Source: PNON01 sp964387025 (GTDB taxonomy: Bacteria; Chloroflexota; Anaerolineae; Anaerolineales; Anaerolineaceae). Taken from it: a DNA stretch of 64,000 bases. Below the pieces are notes generated by a model, which was not told the origin of the DNA, made no database searches, and saw nothing but the letters and a program-made list of their open reading frames with translations. The translations under genes were made by a program, and so were the position numbers. Location: assembly GCA_964387025.1 (NCBI GenBank), contig CAYLUZ010000007.1, forward strand, positions 186,001 through 250,000, read 5' to 3'. This document shows positions 15,826-25,618 of the stretch, piece after piece; position 1 is the stretch's first letter; every line of letters starts with the position of its first letter.

Positions 15826-17652
15826 ATGAATAGTTGGTTCTCCTACCTCAAAAACGGCCTTTCACGAGCCATGCCTCCCGATCGGATCGCGGGGCAGCGT
15901 GGATATACCGGCAATTGGGCTAATCTTAAGAACCTACGCCCCTTTATATCCCGGCACCTGCGTAAGGGTATTTTTGGTGCAGTCTTCGTTATTATTACCG
16001 CCCTGCTAACATTCCCTCCACCGCTAATCACGAAATATATCACGGATGACGTCATCCTCGGGAAGAAGCTTGGTCTACTGGCTGGGGGAGTACTGTTGTT
16101 CATTGCCGTGAAACTGGCGGACAAGCTTTTCACCGTCATGCAGGATTATTATTTTGCCAGGTTCGAGCAGGAGATCCTATTAGATATTCAACAGGATCTG
16201 CTGGAACACACGCTCCAGCTTCCCAAATCCTTTTTCGATGAGAAAGAAACCGGTTATTTAATGTCGCGCATCTCCTCGGATGTGCAGCGCCTGCGTTGGT
16301 TCTTTTCCAGTACCCTGGTTTATATATTCAGTCAAGCAATACGATTTATCGGAGGAATCATCTTTCTCTTCTACCTGGAATGGCGGCTTGCTTTGATCGT
16401 AATGTTGCCCCTACCTTTCATAATTATTGGTATGGGTTTCTTCACACGAAAAACTCGCATTTTAAGCCATCAGAGCATGGAAAAACAGGCTAATGTCTCC
16501 CGGCAGATCCAGGAATCTTTGACGACAACCTCGCTCATTAAAGCCTTTACCTCTGAAAAAAGAACTGTCACTAAGATTACCGATCAGCTTAAAGCTGCTT
16601 TACAGATCTCGATAGAACAAGTCACTGTTGATTCAATGGCCGACCTGGTCATTGGTCTGCTGCCAAGCATCGCAAATGCAGCAGTCCTGGCCGGTGGAGC
16701 TTATCTGATCATAAAAGGCGAATGGAGCCTTGGATCGTTACTGGCATTTCAAGGATACTTGGGTTTTGTTTACAACCCTGCCCAATACTTGGCCTCTGCC
16801 AACTTGCAGATGCAAAACGCCCTAGCTGCCCTGGAAAGGGTCTCAGCGCTGTATGACATAGTTCCGGAAGAAAGTGGTACAGGCAGTGTGATCGATCATC
16901 TTCGTGGTGAAGTAGAGTTTCAAAATGTCTCGTTCTCCTATACTGAGGATGATGCAGTTTTAGAGGATGTTTCCTGCCACATCCAACCGGGGGAGCATAT
17001 TGCAATCGTCGGTCCAAGCGGAGTAGGTAAGACCACCTTGATCAGTCTGCTGCTTCGATTCTATCAGCCTACCCGTGGAGATATCCTCTTCGACGGTCAA
17101 CCGGCGGATTCATATGAACTGCATTCATTGCGTAATCGCATCGGTTATGTATCCCAAAGCTCATTGCTGCTCTCCGGTACCATCGTCGAAAATTTGCGAT
17201 ATGGGAATGAAGAAGCTACATTGGAACAGGTCATCCAGGCCTGTAAAGTATCCGGTATCCACGAAACCATAATCAACATGAAGGATGGATATGATGCTTT
17301 GATCGGTGAGAATGGCGTCAATCTCTCCGAGGGACAGCGGCAGCGATTATCCATTGCTAGAGCAGTAATCAAGAATCCGGATATCATCATCCTTGATGAG
17401 CCCACTTCGGCCCTGGACAGCATCGTCGAGAAATCGATCTTCGACTCTTTACCAAAATTATTGAGTGAGAAAACCATGTTCGTCGTCGCCCACCGCCTGG
17501 CAACCATCCAGAACTCCGATCGGATCCTGCTGCTGAATGAGAAGAAGCTCGTTGCCATGGGTACACACAAATCCCTGCTCGAAACCAACGATTTTTACCG
17601 CACACTAGTTGCAAACCAGCAGCTATCATCCTTTCCATTGGATGGACAATAA
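15826..17652 (+). CDS. ABC exporter (fused permease and ATPase)
   Basis: This 608-residue half-transporter of the MsbA/LmrA type has a six-helix membrane domain (about 45-330, starting LRKGIFGAVFVIITALLTFP) and an ATPase domain. The ATPase has Walker A GPSGVGKTT near 393, signature LSEGQRQRL near 500, Walker B IIILDEPTSALDS near 520, and the switch His in AHRLAT. There is no N-terminal C39 peptidase domain, so leader cleavage must be done by another protein, probably the S26-like peptidase. It most likely exports the modified peptide. It is 54 bp after enzyme C and 3 bp before the next gene. Confidence 0.92.
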   Translation: MNSWFSYLKNGLSRAMPPDRIAGQRGYTGNWANLKNLRPFISRHLRKGIFGAVFVIITALLTFPPPLITKYITDDVILGKKLGLLAGGVLLFIAVKLADKLFTVMQDYYFARFEQEILLDIQQDLLEHTLQLPKSFFDEKETGYLMSRISSDVQRLRWFFSSTLVYIFSQAIRFIGGIIFLFYLEWRLALIVMLPLPFIIIGMGFFTRKTRILSHQSMEKQANVSRQIQESLTTTSLIKAFTSEKRTVTKITDQLKAALQISIEQVTVDSMADLVIGLLPSIANAAVLAGGAYLIIKGEWSLGSLLAFQGYLGFVYNPAQYLASANLQMQNALAALERVSALYDIVPEESGTGSVIDHLRGEVEFQNVSFSYTEDDAVLEDVSCHIQPGEHIAIVGPSGVGKTTLISLLLRFYQPTRGDILFDGQPADSYELHSLRNRIGYVSQSSLLLSGTIVENLRYGNEEATLEQVIQACKVSGIHETIINMKDGYDALIGENGVNLSEGQRQRLSIARAVIKNPDIIILDEPTSALDSIVEKSIFDSLPKLLSEKTMFVVAHRLATIQNSDRILLLNEKKLVAMGTHKSLLETNDFYRTLVANQQLSSFPLDGQ

Positions 17653-17655
17653 TCC

Positions 17656-18906
17656 ATGCAGCTTGATCCAATCGACCAACTACTCTGCGATTGCCTGGGT
17701 CGCCTATCTGATGCCGAATTAGCGATCTGCCTGGCGAGAGTATCATCTGAGGAATGGGAAGCCCTCGTCCTCCGTTCTCAAAGTCACGGAGTTTCACCAC
17801 AGGGTTATAAACGTCTCAAGGATCCTGCCTTCTCCAATAATGTTCCACCCCACATACTTGAAGAGTTGAAAAAGATATACCTGCACACTGCTTATTCGAA
17901 TACGCTCATCCTGCACAGCCTCGGTAAGGTCCTAAAGGCCTTCAATCTTGTTGATATACCCGTTATCCCGCTTAAAGGTATACAACTCGCCGAGAACATC
18001 TATCAGAATATCGCCCTGCGCGTTATGGGGGATGTAGATCTCCTGGTCCAAAAAAAAGACCTGGACCAGATTCACCAGCAATTAACTACATTGGGATACA
18101 CTTCCCGCCCGTACTGGCTCGAAGCGGAGCATGATCTATCACATTCGCTGCCGCCATTTTCCAAACCCAATGCCGCTGATCTGGATGTCCATTGGGATTT
18201 CGAGAATCCCGACAGCCCATTCAAGGTTGACAACGACGGCCTCTGGCAGCGCGCCATTCCGGTAAAGATCGCCGGCGTAGATGTCCTCTCCCTGTCGCCC
18301 GAAGACTTCCTGTTGCACTTGTGCATGCACACCTCCTACCACCACCACTTTGTGTCAGGGTTGCGATCATTATGTGACCTCTCAGCCACCCTCAATACTT
18401 ATCAATCCATCCTGAATTGGCCGCTTTTCCTGGCACGAACCCACAAATGGGGCGTGGAAAGGTGCGTATTCCTCTCTCTTTACCTGGCGCAGCTGCTGGT
18501 GGGAGCACAAATCCTGCCCGGATTGCTTGATCAACTCAAACCAGTTGATTATGATTCCCGGATTGAGACATGGGCCATCCAGCAGATCTTCTCAGAGCTA
18601 AAGCATCAACCATATGTCTCGATAAATCTTGCCAAAACCTGGAAACAGCGAAATTTCCTTGCCAAAGTAGCCTTGTTCATTAGTTTTATCTTCCCATCTA
18701 GAAGTACTATGTCGACAAAATATCCTGTCGCTCCCAATTCCTTAAAGATATATTTTTATTATCCCCGTAGGTGGTTTGATTTGCTTTCCAGGCATGGACG
18801 ATCGCTATGGAACTTGATCTTGGGTAACAAATCTACCTATTTATCCAATCAGAGGAAAATACACGGTTGGGAGCTGGCTGACTGGCTTTCAAAACCAGAT
18901 CACTAA
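17656..18906 (+). CDS. Nucleotidyltransferase-fold family protein (NTP_transf_5-like)
   Basis: This 416-residue protein has the sequence PVIPLKGIQLAENIY followed by the nucleotidyltransferase signature RVMGDVDLLV near residue 125, then LDVHWDF and a helical C-terminal half (LLHLCMHTSYHHHFVSGLRSLCD). Proteins of this uncharacterised family often sit in lasso-peptide, PqqD and radical SAM loci. Their reaction is not established, though transfer of a nucleotide to a peptide or small molecule is possible. It begins 3 bp after the exporter stop, so it is translationally linked to it. It is the last gene of the peptide locus. Confidence 0.75.
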   Translation: MQLDPIDQLLCDCLGRLSDAELAICLARVSSEEWEALVLRSQSHGVSPQGYKRLKDPAFSNNVPPHILEELKKIYLHTAYSNTLILHSLGKVLKAFNLVDIPVIPLKGIQLAENIYQNIALRVMGDVDLLVQKKDLDQIHQQLTTLGYTSRPYWLEAEHDLSHSLPPFSKPNAADLDVHWDFENPDSPFKVDNDGLWQRAIPVKIAGVDVLSLSPEDFLLHLCMHTSYHHHFVSGLRSLCDLSATLNTYQSILNWPLFLARTHKWGVERCVFLSLYLAQLLVGAQILPGLLDQLKPVDYDSRIETWAIQQIFSELKHQPYVSINLAKTWKQRNFLAKVALFISFIFPSRSTMSTKYPVAPNSLKIYFYYPRRWFDLLSRHGRSLWNLILGNKSTYLSNQRKIHGWELADWLSKPDH

Positions 18907-19436
18907 TTTCCTGGATTTAGATTACATCTCCCCATTTTCTTACCGATAACAATAAAAACAAATTAATCATTTATTTATTGTAATAAATACGTAATATTTC
19001 TACGTACTACCTCTGATATAATTTTAGTGTCTTTCAAATGAAACACAGGAATTGAACGATGAGGGGACAAGTTTTGTGTACTCAACCAACCATTCTAGTT
19101 GCCAATAAGTGGTTGGATTAATTTTAAATGGAACTCGGGTGGTTATAACAACACGGGTGATCAACGAATTCATTATTTTCGCTATTCGTTGAAATCCCTT
19201 TGATGCACAAATTTTATTGGTAGATCTACACAAAAATCACGCCTGCACCGGTGCCGGCAAGCATCCTTTGCAAGACTGTGTGTTAGAACACTTCCTTCGC
19301 CAACCTGCTGATCCATGTCGGGATGGCGGAGCATACCTACCTGTCATTGCGAGCGAAACGCGGCAATCCGTATTCCGCACCCTGAGCCTGTCGAAGGGAC
19401 ACCCCTAATCACCCCAATCTGAAAGGGATTACTATA
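18907..19436 (+). other. 530-bp intergenic region with inverted repeats
   Basis: This separates the peptide locus from the polysaccharide locus. It contains a perfect 9-bp inverted repeat, TCAACGAAT / ATTCGTTGA (19161-19169 and 19184-19192), and a 7-bp one (19086-19092 and 19110-19116), neither followed by a T run. A composite interspersed-repeat-like element follows (listed separately). Small open frames here have no recognisable product. The promoter of the polysaccharide operon is probably in this region but is not obvious. Confidence 0.5.
19342..19398 (+). repeat. Interspersed-repeat-like intergenic element
   Basis: The stretch has GTCATTGCGAGCGAAACGCG in the first half and CCCTGAGCCTGTCGAAGGG in the second. 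Both resemble short motifs that recur in many bacterial intergenic regions, often with sequence around GACAGGCTCAGGG. GC content is well above the flanking gap. Only one copy is in this window, so repetition is inferred from recall of similar sequences, not shown here. Confidence 0.5.
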
Positions 19437-21074
19437 ATGGACCAATTCTATCAAACTGAACCGTCTGATTCCTCTATCGATATCAAGGAATACATCTACC
19501 TTTTCTGGTCTTGGGCCTGGCTAATCATCCTCGCGGGGATAGTCGCCGGGGCGGCTGCCTACTTCATATCCTCACGGCAGATCCCCGTCTACCAGACCTC
19601 CACCCGCCTGCTAGTAAGCAACCCCCCCGCCATCAGCAACGTGGATAACTACAACGCCATGATCACATCCTACACCATGCCCAATACCTATTCCGAAATG
19701 GTCGTGGATTCCCCCGTCCTGCAGGGTGTCATCGATAAGCTCAAGCTTGACACGACCCCGGATATGCTCAAAGGCAGCATCTCTGTCAGCCTGGTTACCG
19801 ATACGCAGATCCTGGTGGTAACGGTCTCAGATACCGACCCCGTGCGGGCGGCTGATATCGCCAACACCCTCACAGCCGTCTTCGCCGATCACATCCGCGA
19901 GCTGTACTCGCAGCGTTACGCCTCCAGCAAGGAAGGTATCTCGAAGCGAATGGAGGAAATGAGCGCCCAGATCGATGAAACCAATAAGACGCTGGTAAAA
20001 ACCTTCAACGAATCTGAACGTCAGCAGTTGCAAGTGCGACTCAACGAATACACAAGCCTGTATTCTGATATGGTGATGACTTACGAACAGGTGCGCCTGG
20101 CTGAGGCACAGACGAGCGCAAACGTGGTCGTCACCGAACCTGCCACACCCAATAACATGCCGGTCAGCCCGCGCACATCCCGCGATACCCTTCTGGCTGT
20201 GGTGGTGGGAATGCTCGTGGCCGCCGGCGTGGTCTTTGCCGTGGATATGCTGGACGATACCATCAAGAACCCCGAGGAAGTGCGCCGCAACTTCAACATC
20301 CCCATCCTGGGCGTCATCTCCCGGCATGCCATCACCGAAGGCAAACCCATCTCCGAAGCGGAGCCGCGCTCACCGGTGGCAGAGGCTTTCCGGTCGCTGC
20401 GCACCAACATCAACTTCGCATCCGTCGATACACCGCTGCGCCGCATCCTCATCACCAGCCCCACACCAAAAGACGGCAAGACCACCATCTCTTCCAACCT
20501 GGCAGTCGTGCTGGCCCAGGGCGAGAAGAAGGTCGTGCTGATCGACGCTGACCTGCGCCGGCCGCAGATCCATCACCGTTTCGGGTTGATGAACCGCTTC
20601 GGGCTGAGCGACCTCTTCGTGCAATCGATCGATAAGTTTGCAGACGCGCTGCAGGAAAGCAATTCACCCCGCCTGGCTATCATCACCTCGGGCAGCCTGC
20701 CCCCCAACCCGGCTGAACTGCTCACCTCAAAGCGCATGGGCACCATTATGGACCTGCTCATGAAAGGCTTCGATACCATCCTCATCGATACACCCCCCAT
20801 TTTGACGGTGACGGATGCCGCCGCCCTCGCCCAGACCGTGGATGGCGTGATTTTGGTGGCCAAGCCCGGCAGCACCAAGAAGAGCGCTTTCAAGCAGAGC
20901 ATTGAGACGCTGAAGGCAGTGAAAGCCAATATTTTAGGTGTGGTGCTGAACGAGGTGAACCCCTCCAGCCGCAAGTACGGCTATTATTACAACCATTACT
21001 ACACCAACGGGCATTACTACTACGATGCCGCCGGGAATAAGAAGAGCAAGAAGAAAGAAAAAGCAATCGAATAA
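19437..21074 (+). CDS. Wzz/Wzc-type polysaccharide co-polymerase with BY-kinase domain
   Basis: This 545-residue inner-membrane protein has a Wzz chain-length domain between two membrane helices (about 27-45 and 251-271) with a coiled region between them. The cytoplasmic bacterial tyrosine kinase follows: Walker A SPTPKDGKTT near 340, Walker A' VVLIDADLRRP near 365, and Walker B ILIDTPPI near 448. The C-terminus is a tyrosine cluster (YGYYYNHYY) for autophosphorylation. It controls polymer length and export. The gene is clearly GC-rich compared with the genes after it. Its partner phosphatase is probably the LMW-PTP at 36697-37185. Confidence 0.93.
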   Translation: MDQFYQTEPSDSSIDIKEYIYLFWSWAWLIILAGIVAGAAAYFISSRQIPVYQTSTRLLVSNPPAISNVDNYNAMITSYTMPNTYSEMVVDSPVLQGVIDKLKLDTTPDMLKGSISVSLVTDTQILVVTVSDTDPVRAADIANTLTAVFADHIRELYSQRYASSKEGISKRMEEMSAQIDETNKTLVKTFNESERQQLQVRLNEYTSLYSDMVMTYEQVRLAEAQTSANVVVTEPATPNNMPVSPRTSRDTLLAVVVGMLVAAGVVFAVDMLDDTIKNPEEVRRNFNIPILGVISRHAITEGKPISEAEPRSPVAEAFRSLRTNINFASVDTPLRRILITSPTPKDGKTTISSNLAVVLAQGEKKVVLIDADLRRPQIHHRFGLMNRFGLSDLFVQSIDKFADALQESNSPRLAIITSGSLPPNPAELLTSKRMGTIMDLLMKGFDTILIDTPPILTVTDAAALAQTVDGVILVAKPGSTKKSAFKQSIETLKAVKANILGVVLNEVNPSSRKYGYYYNHYYTNGHYYYDAAGNKKSKKKEKAIE

Positions 21075-21133
21075 GTAATTTATTTTATGTAAGTGGAAAA
21101 TAAACAGAGATATTTCATTGGAGAACTTTGCAG

Positions 21134-22450
21134 ATGACTATGAAAGATTCACTAATTGAGAAATTGGGATCCAAAACAACGAAAGTTGGGATTATCGGAT
21201 TAGGCTATGTTGGACTTCCGCTCGCAGTAGTTTTTGCGGAAGCTGGATTCGAAGTGATTGGGATCGACCCAATTGTTGAGAAAGTCGATAAGATAAATGC
21301 TGGTGAAAGTTATATCCAAGATGTTCCAACAGAACAAGTAAGTAGGTTACTAAACGCTGGAAAACTGAAAGCCACGACAGATTATTCTGTTATAAGTAAT
21401 TTAGACGCAGTCAGTATATGTGTACCTACACCATTACGAAAAACTGGTGACCCCGATCTTTCCTTTATTGTCAATGCAATGGATTCATTATCTACTTATG
21501 CCCACGAAGGAATGGTTATTGTTTTAGAGTCATCCACCTACCCGGGAACTACACGAGAAATCATTCTCCCTAAGATTAAAGCAAATAAGGATTTGATAGC
21601 AGGGGATAATATTTTTATTGCTTTCTCACCTGAACGGGTTGACCCCGGAAGAAAAGACTGGACGACAAAAAATACTCCCAAAGTCGTAGGTGGAATAACG
21701 GAAGCATGCTCAGAAGTTGCTTCTATTTGGTATAGCCAGGCTTTGGACAAGGTTGTTCCTGTAAGTTCAACAGAAGTTGCGGAAATGACCAAATTATTGG
21801 AAAACACTTTCCGCATGATAAATATAGGCCTGGTAAACGAGATGGCTATAATGTGCGACCGGTTAGGTGTGGATGTTTGGGAAGTGATTGAAGCAGCTGC
21901 AACCAAACCATTCGGTTTTATGAAATTCAACCCAGGACCTGGTTTGGGCGGACATTGTATCCCTATTGACCCATTGTACTTATCTTGGAAGTTAAAGTCT
22001 TTGCAATATACAGCCCGTTTTATAGAACTTGCTTCTGAGATCAATACAGCCATGCCCCGGTATACAGTACAAAAAATTCAGGATGCATTAAATACTCAAG
22101 GGAAACCAATAAAAAACAGCCGAGTCTTGATTCTGGGTATCGCATATAAGCCGGATATTGATGATGTTCGTGAATCCCCGGCAATCGATGTTATCCACTT
22201 ACTGACTAAAAAAGGAGCATGTGTACGATATCATGACCCATTCATACCAAAATACAAAGAGGATGGTGTTGATATAACATCTGTTTCAGATCTAAATTTT
22301 GAAATTTATATGGCTGACATAGTCGTGATCGTTACAAACCACAGCCAATATGATTATGAAATGATCCTGACGAAATCGAAGTTGATCGTTGATACAAGGA
22401 ATGCATTAGGGCAAATGGGGAAAAATAATCCGAAAGTCGTGAGACTATAA
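21134..22450 (+). CDS. UDP-N-acetylhexosamine/UDP-sugar 6-dehydrogenase (WbpA/WecC family)
   Basis: This protein of about 438 residues oxidises a UDP-sugar at C6 to the uronic acid using NAD. It has the Rossmann motif IGLGYVGLPLA, SPERVDPG typical of the UDP-GlcNAc/ManNAc group, and the catalytic Cys in GGHCIPIDP. The ATG at 21134 is chosen because GGAGA lies 10 bp upstream; an in-frame TTG at 21128 is too close to it. The downstream epimerase starts on the last base of its stop codon, so the two are coupled and probably make one uronic acid precursor. Confidence 0.92.
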   Translation: MTMKDSLIEKLGSKTTKVGIIGLGYVGLPLAVVFAEAGFEVIGIDPIVEKVDKINAGESYIQDVPTEQVSRLLNAGKLKATTDYSVISNLDAVSICVPTPLRKTGDPDLSFIVNAMDSLSTYAHEGMVIVLESSTYPGTTREIILPKIKANKDLIAGDNIFIAFSPERVDPGRKDWTTKNTPKVVGGITEACSEVASIWYSQALDKVVPVSSTEVAEMTKLLENTFRMINIGLVNEMAIMCDRLGVDVWEVIEAAATKPFGFMKFNPGPGLGGHCIPIDPLYLSWKLKSLQYTARFIELASEINTAMPRYTVQKIQDALNTQGKPIKNSRVLILGIAYKPDIDDVRESPAIDVIHLLTKKGACVRYHDPFIPKYKEDGVDITSVSDLNFEIYMADIVVIVTNHSQYDYEMILTKSKLIVDTRNALGQMGKNNPKVVRL

Positions 22451-23424
22451 TGGCAAATTATTTAGTTACCGGAGCAGCTGGTTTTATTGCATCTCGTGTA
22501 TGCGAGATGCTATTAAGCGAGGGGCATACTGTTTATGGGATCGATAATTTATGCGATGCCTATGACGTCCGACTCAAGCACTATAGACTTAAGCGATTAT
22601 TACCTTTAGAAGGGTTTACTTTTAATCACTCTGATATATGTGACCGAAGATCATTAAACGATACTTTTTCAAATAACACCTTTGAAGCAGTAATTAACCT
22701 GGCTGCCCGGGCAGGTGTACGGACCTCCATGGAAAATCCGTGGGTTTTCGTTGACACCAATATGGTTGGCACATTGAATTTATTAGAACTTTGCCAACAA
22801 TACAAAGTTCCCAAATTTATCCTGGCATCCACGTCCAGTATTTATGGTAACGACGCTCCTTTACCCACCCCAGAAACAGCACCAACTAATAAACCACTTC
22901 AACCTTATACTGCCAGCAAAATAGGTGCTGAAGCTTTATGCCACGCTTACCACCATCTTTACAATATTGATATGACGATCTTCAGGTATTTCACCGTGTA
23001 TGGCCCTGCAGGCCGACCCGACATGGTAATGTTCCGGTTTGCACAATGGATCAAAGAAGGCCGACCAGTACATCTTAATGGAGATGGTAACCAATCAAGA
23101 GGATTTACGTATGTCGATGACATTGCACGAGGAACGATATTAGGCTTGAAACCATTAGGGTACGAAATCATTAACCTGGGTGGTCATGAGGTAATCTCGC
23201 TCAATGAAATGATTACCAACCTGGAAGAATTACTTGGTTGTAAGGCAATAATTACCAAACACCCCTTGTCCATAGCTGATATCGCCAGCAGCCAGGCTGA
23301 TGTGCAAAAAGCAAAGAGAATATTAAATTGGCAGCCCAAAGTAAATATCAAAGATGGAATGAAGCAATTATGTGATTGGTACATTACTGAAAGAGAATGG
23401 GCTAGCCAGGTAATAACTAATTAA
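22450..23424 (+). CDS. NAD-dependent UDP-sugar epimerase (UDP-glucuronate epimerase-like)
   Basis: This 324-residue extended SDR has TGAAGFIASRV at the N-terminus, an RAGVRTSM motif, STSSIYG, and the catalytic YTASK. The FRYFTVYGPAGRPDM stretch is the pattern of UDP-glucuronate 4-epimerases. It shares 1 bp with the dehydrogenase (TAATG), so it probably acts on the uronic acid made by that enzyme. The exact sugar is not certain. Confidence 0.9.
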   Translation: MANYLVTGAAGFIASRVCEMLLSEGHTVYGIDNLCDAYDVRLKHYRLKRLLPLEGFTFNHSDICDRRSLNDTFSNNTFEAVINLAARAGVRTSMENPWVFVDTNMVGTLNLLELCQQYKVPKFILASTSSIYGNDAPLPTPETAPTNKPLQPYTASKIGAEALCHAYHHLYNIDMTIFRYFTVYGPAGRPDMVMFRFAQWIKEGRPVHLNGDGNQSRGFTYVDDIARGTILGLKPLGYEIINLGGHEVISLNEMITNLEELLGCKAIITKHPLSIADIASSQADVQKAKRILNWQPKVNIKDGMKQLCDWYITEREWASQVITN

Positions 23425-23503
23425 ACTGAGCTAATTTAAACAAGTAAATGTAATAAATTATTGTTTTATACTTGAAGTCAGAATCAAAAAAGCAATAAAT
23501 ACT

Positions 23504-24055
23504 ATGATAAGACAAATCCTTAATGATTATAAGAATATTCCTGGAAACACAAATATTATACGCAGATTAATCTCTTTTCTATTTAATAATTCATTTCAGC
23601 TTATTGCCCTATATAGACTTTCAAATTGGTTACATAAGAATAATTTTCTAAGTAAGTTTGAATGCATGACTATGTTTATGATTCAAAATATAACTAATTG
23701 TTACATCAACCCAAATGCCGAGATTGGAGATAATTGTTTTTTTCCACACCCTATCGGTATCGTAATTGGAAAACATGTAAAGATTGGAAATAATGCGAAA
23801 ATATACCAAAACATAACAATTGGAAGTAATTTCGGTGAAAATGGTTTGGTTGGATACCCCACTATTGGCGATAATGTCACGATCTTTGCTAGCGCAATTT
23901 TAATTGGACCTTTAAATATCGGTGACAATGCAACTATAGGCGCTGGTTCAGTTGTGTTACATGATGTGAAGAATAATACAATAGTTGCCGGTAACCCCGC
24001 CAGGATAATTCGGGGAAATTTGTTAACTGTTTTATCGCAAAACGGTGATCAGTAG
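23504..24055 (+). CDS. Left-handed beta-helix (hexapeptide) acyltransferase, CysE-like
   Basis: This 183-residue protein has a helical N-terminus and hexapeptide repeats from about residue 65 (INPNAEIGDN, IGKHVKIGNN, IGDNVTIFA, IGDNATIGAG). It ends in AGNPARII as serine acetyltransferase relatives do. In polysaccharide loci such enzymes O-acetylate sugars. It begins the strongly AT-rich block and abuts the flippase gene with no gap (stop at 24055, start at 24056). Confidence 0.87.
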   Translation: MIRQILNDYKNIPGNTNIIRRLISFLFNNSFQLIALYRLSNWLHKNNFLSKFECMTMFMIQNITNCYINPNAEIGDNCFFPHPIGIVIGKHVKIGNNAKIYQNITIGSNFGENGLVGYPTIGDNVTIFASAILIGPLNIGDNATIGAGSVVLHDVKNNTIVAGNPARIIRGNLLTVLSQNGDQ

Positions 24056-25618
24056 ATGATTCAAAAAGAATCACAAATATTTCACTCAAGAAACAAACCT
24101 TTAACAATAAAAGCTGTTTTAACTATGATCAGTGGTTTTTTACAGCAAGCAGTAAATTTTGCTATTGGTTATTTTGTGACGCCTATAATATTAACGACAT
24201 TAGGGAAAGAACTTTTTGGGGCATGGTCAATAATCAAAGAAATACAAAGTTATATGAGCTTAGTCGACTTACGACCGATGGGTAGTCTAAAATTGCTATT
24301 AGCAATTAAACAGAATGATAATGATTTTAGTGATAAAAGGAAATTGATTGGAGCTGCCCTATTTATGTGGCTACTACTAATACCAATTTTTACAATCATT
24401 GGTATGGGAGTAATCTATTATTCATCAGAAATAATTAGAATAGACCCAAAATTTACTTTTCAAATAAAAATTGCTTTAGGAGTAGTAATATCAGGGGTAA
24501 TATTACAAGAATTAGCTCTTTTACCTCAAAGTGTTTTGCGTGGACAAAACTTAGATTACAAAGCGATGGGTGTTACTGCTTTGATTGTAATGATAACTGG
24601 GATTTTTAATGCCGTTGTGGTAAAAGTTGGTTGGGGTATTATTGGTTTATCATTTGTTACAATCATTGGCATGGTTTTTCTGGGATTTGCAAGGTTAATA
24701 ATCTTAAGAATCAATATCAAATGGTTTGGTATTGAAAAACCTAGTAAAACCCAATTTCATTTATTATTCCAAACAAGCTGGTGGCTGCTATTTGCAAACT
24801 TAGGGTATTTATTAATTTTTTCATCCGATGTGTTATTAGTTGGTTATATATTTGGCCCTGTAATTACATCTGTTTATGTTATTACTGCTTCCATACTACA
24901 GTACTCAATAATACCTCTGAATGAGTTTCTAAATTCAATAAGCCCTGGTATGACGGGATTATTAGGTGGGGGTTTTAATAATAAGGTAGGTGAACTTAGA
25001 ATTCAATCCTTAATAATTGGAATTGGTTATCTAATTATAGTTGGTGTCGAAATAATTATTCTTAATAGACATTTCATTAACTTATGGGTAGGGAATGAAA
25101 TGTATGCAGGAGATAGAATTAATATACTAGTCATTATAAATATTGTATTGTTTTATTTTTTTAAAATCGATAATGCAATTTTTGATGGTCTAAGAAAAGT
25201 AAAAAACAAAGCTCTCCTATTAAATAGTATTGGCACAATAAACATCACAATTATTCTTATCTTTTCAAAAGTTCTAGGTTTGGAAAGTGCCTTAATATTT
25301 AATATCATCTTTAGGTGCATAATTGTTATTAGTGCATTTCTACTCATTAACAGATATATCGACTTTCCTAATAGGAAATTTATTATTAGGGCAGTACGCC
25401 CAGTATTTGTAATGTCTATTCTGTTTGCAATTAGTTATATTTTTAGTTCAACACAACAAACAAAAAATTGGATTGAATTATTCATCACAGCATTAATTAT
25501 TTTAGTGATTGCAATTCCATTAGTTTGGTTCCTTGCTTTTACGAACAATGAACGCACGTATGTATTAACAAAAGTTCGTACCCTCGGAAGAGAATTTATA
25601 AAAAGTAGGACCAACTAA
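24056..25618 (+). CDS. Wzx-type polysaccharide flippase
   Basis: This 520-residue protein is almost wholly membrane-spanning, with about 12-14 hydrophobic helices. The N-terminal FLQQAVNFAIGYFVTPIIL and ELFGAWSI stretch is the usual start of Wzx/MATE-like polysaccharide flippases. It moves lipid-linked repeat units across the inner membrane. It overlaps the next gene by 1 bp. Base composition is very AT-rich, as in the neighbours. Confidence 0.87.
   Translation: MIQKESQIFHSRNKPLTIKAVLTMISGFLQQAVNFAIGYFVTPIILTTLGKELFGAWSIIKEIQSYMSLVDLRPMGSLKLLLAIKQNDNDFSDKRKLIGAALFMWLLLIPIFTIIGMGVIYYSSEIIRIDPKFTFQIKIALGVVISGVILQELALLPQSVLRGQNLDYKAMGVTALIVMITGIFNAVVVKVGWGIIGLSFVTIIGMVFLGFARLIILRINIKWFGIEKPSKTQFHLLFQTSWWLLFANLGYLLIFSSDVLLVGYIFGPVITSVYVITASILQYSIIPLNEFLNSISPGMTGLLGGGFNNKVGELRIQSLIIGIGYLIIVGVEIIILNRHFINLWVGNEMYAGDRINILVIINIVLFYFFKIDNAIFDGLRKVKNKALLLNSIGTINITIILIFSKVLGLESALIFNIIFRCIIVISAFLLINRYIDFPNRKFIIRAVRPVFVMSILFAISYIFSSTQQTKNWIELFITALIILVIAIPLVWFLAFTNNERTYVLTKVRTLGREFIKSRTN

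Noticed and set aside
19217..19408. Small plus-strand frame before the Wzc gene
   Set aside because: It runs through the repeat-like element, has no ribosome site and no recognisable product.
19827..20974. Several long antisense frames within the Wzc gene
   Set aside because: They are by-products of the high GC content of that gene. The sense frame has all kinase motifs.
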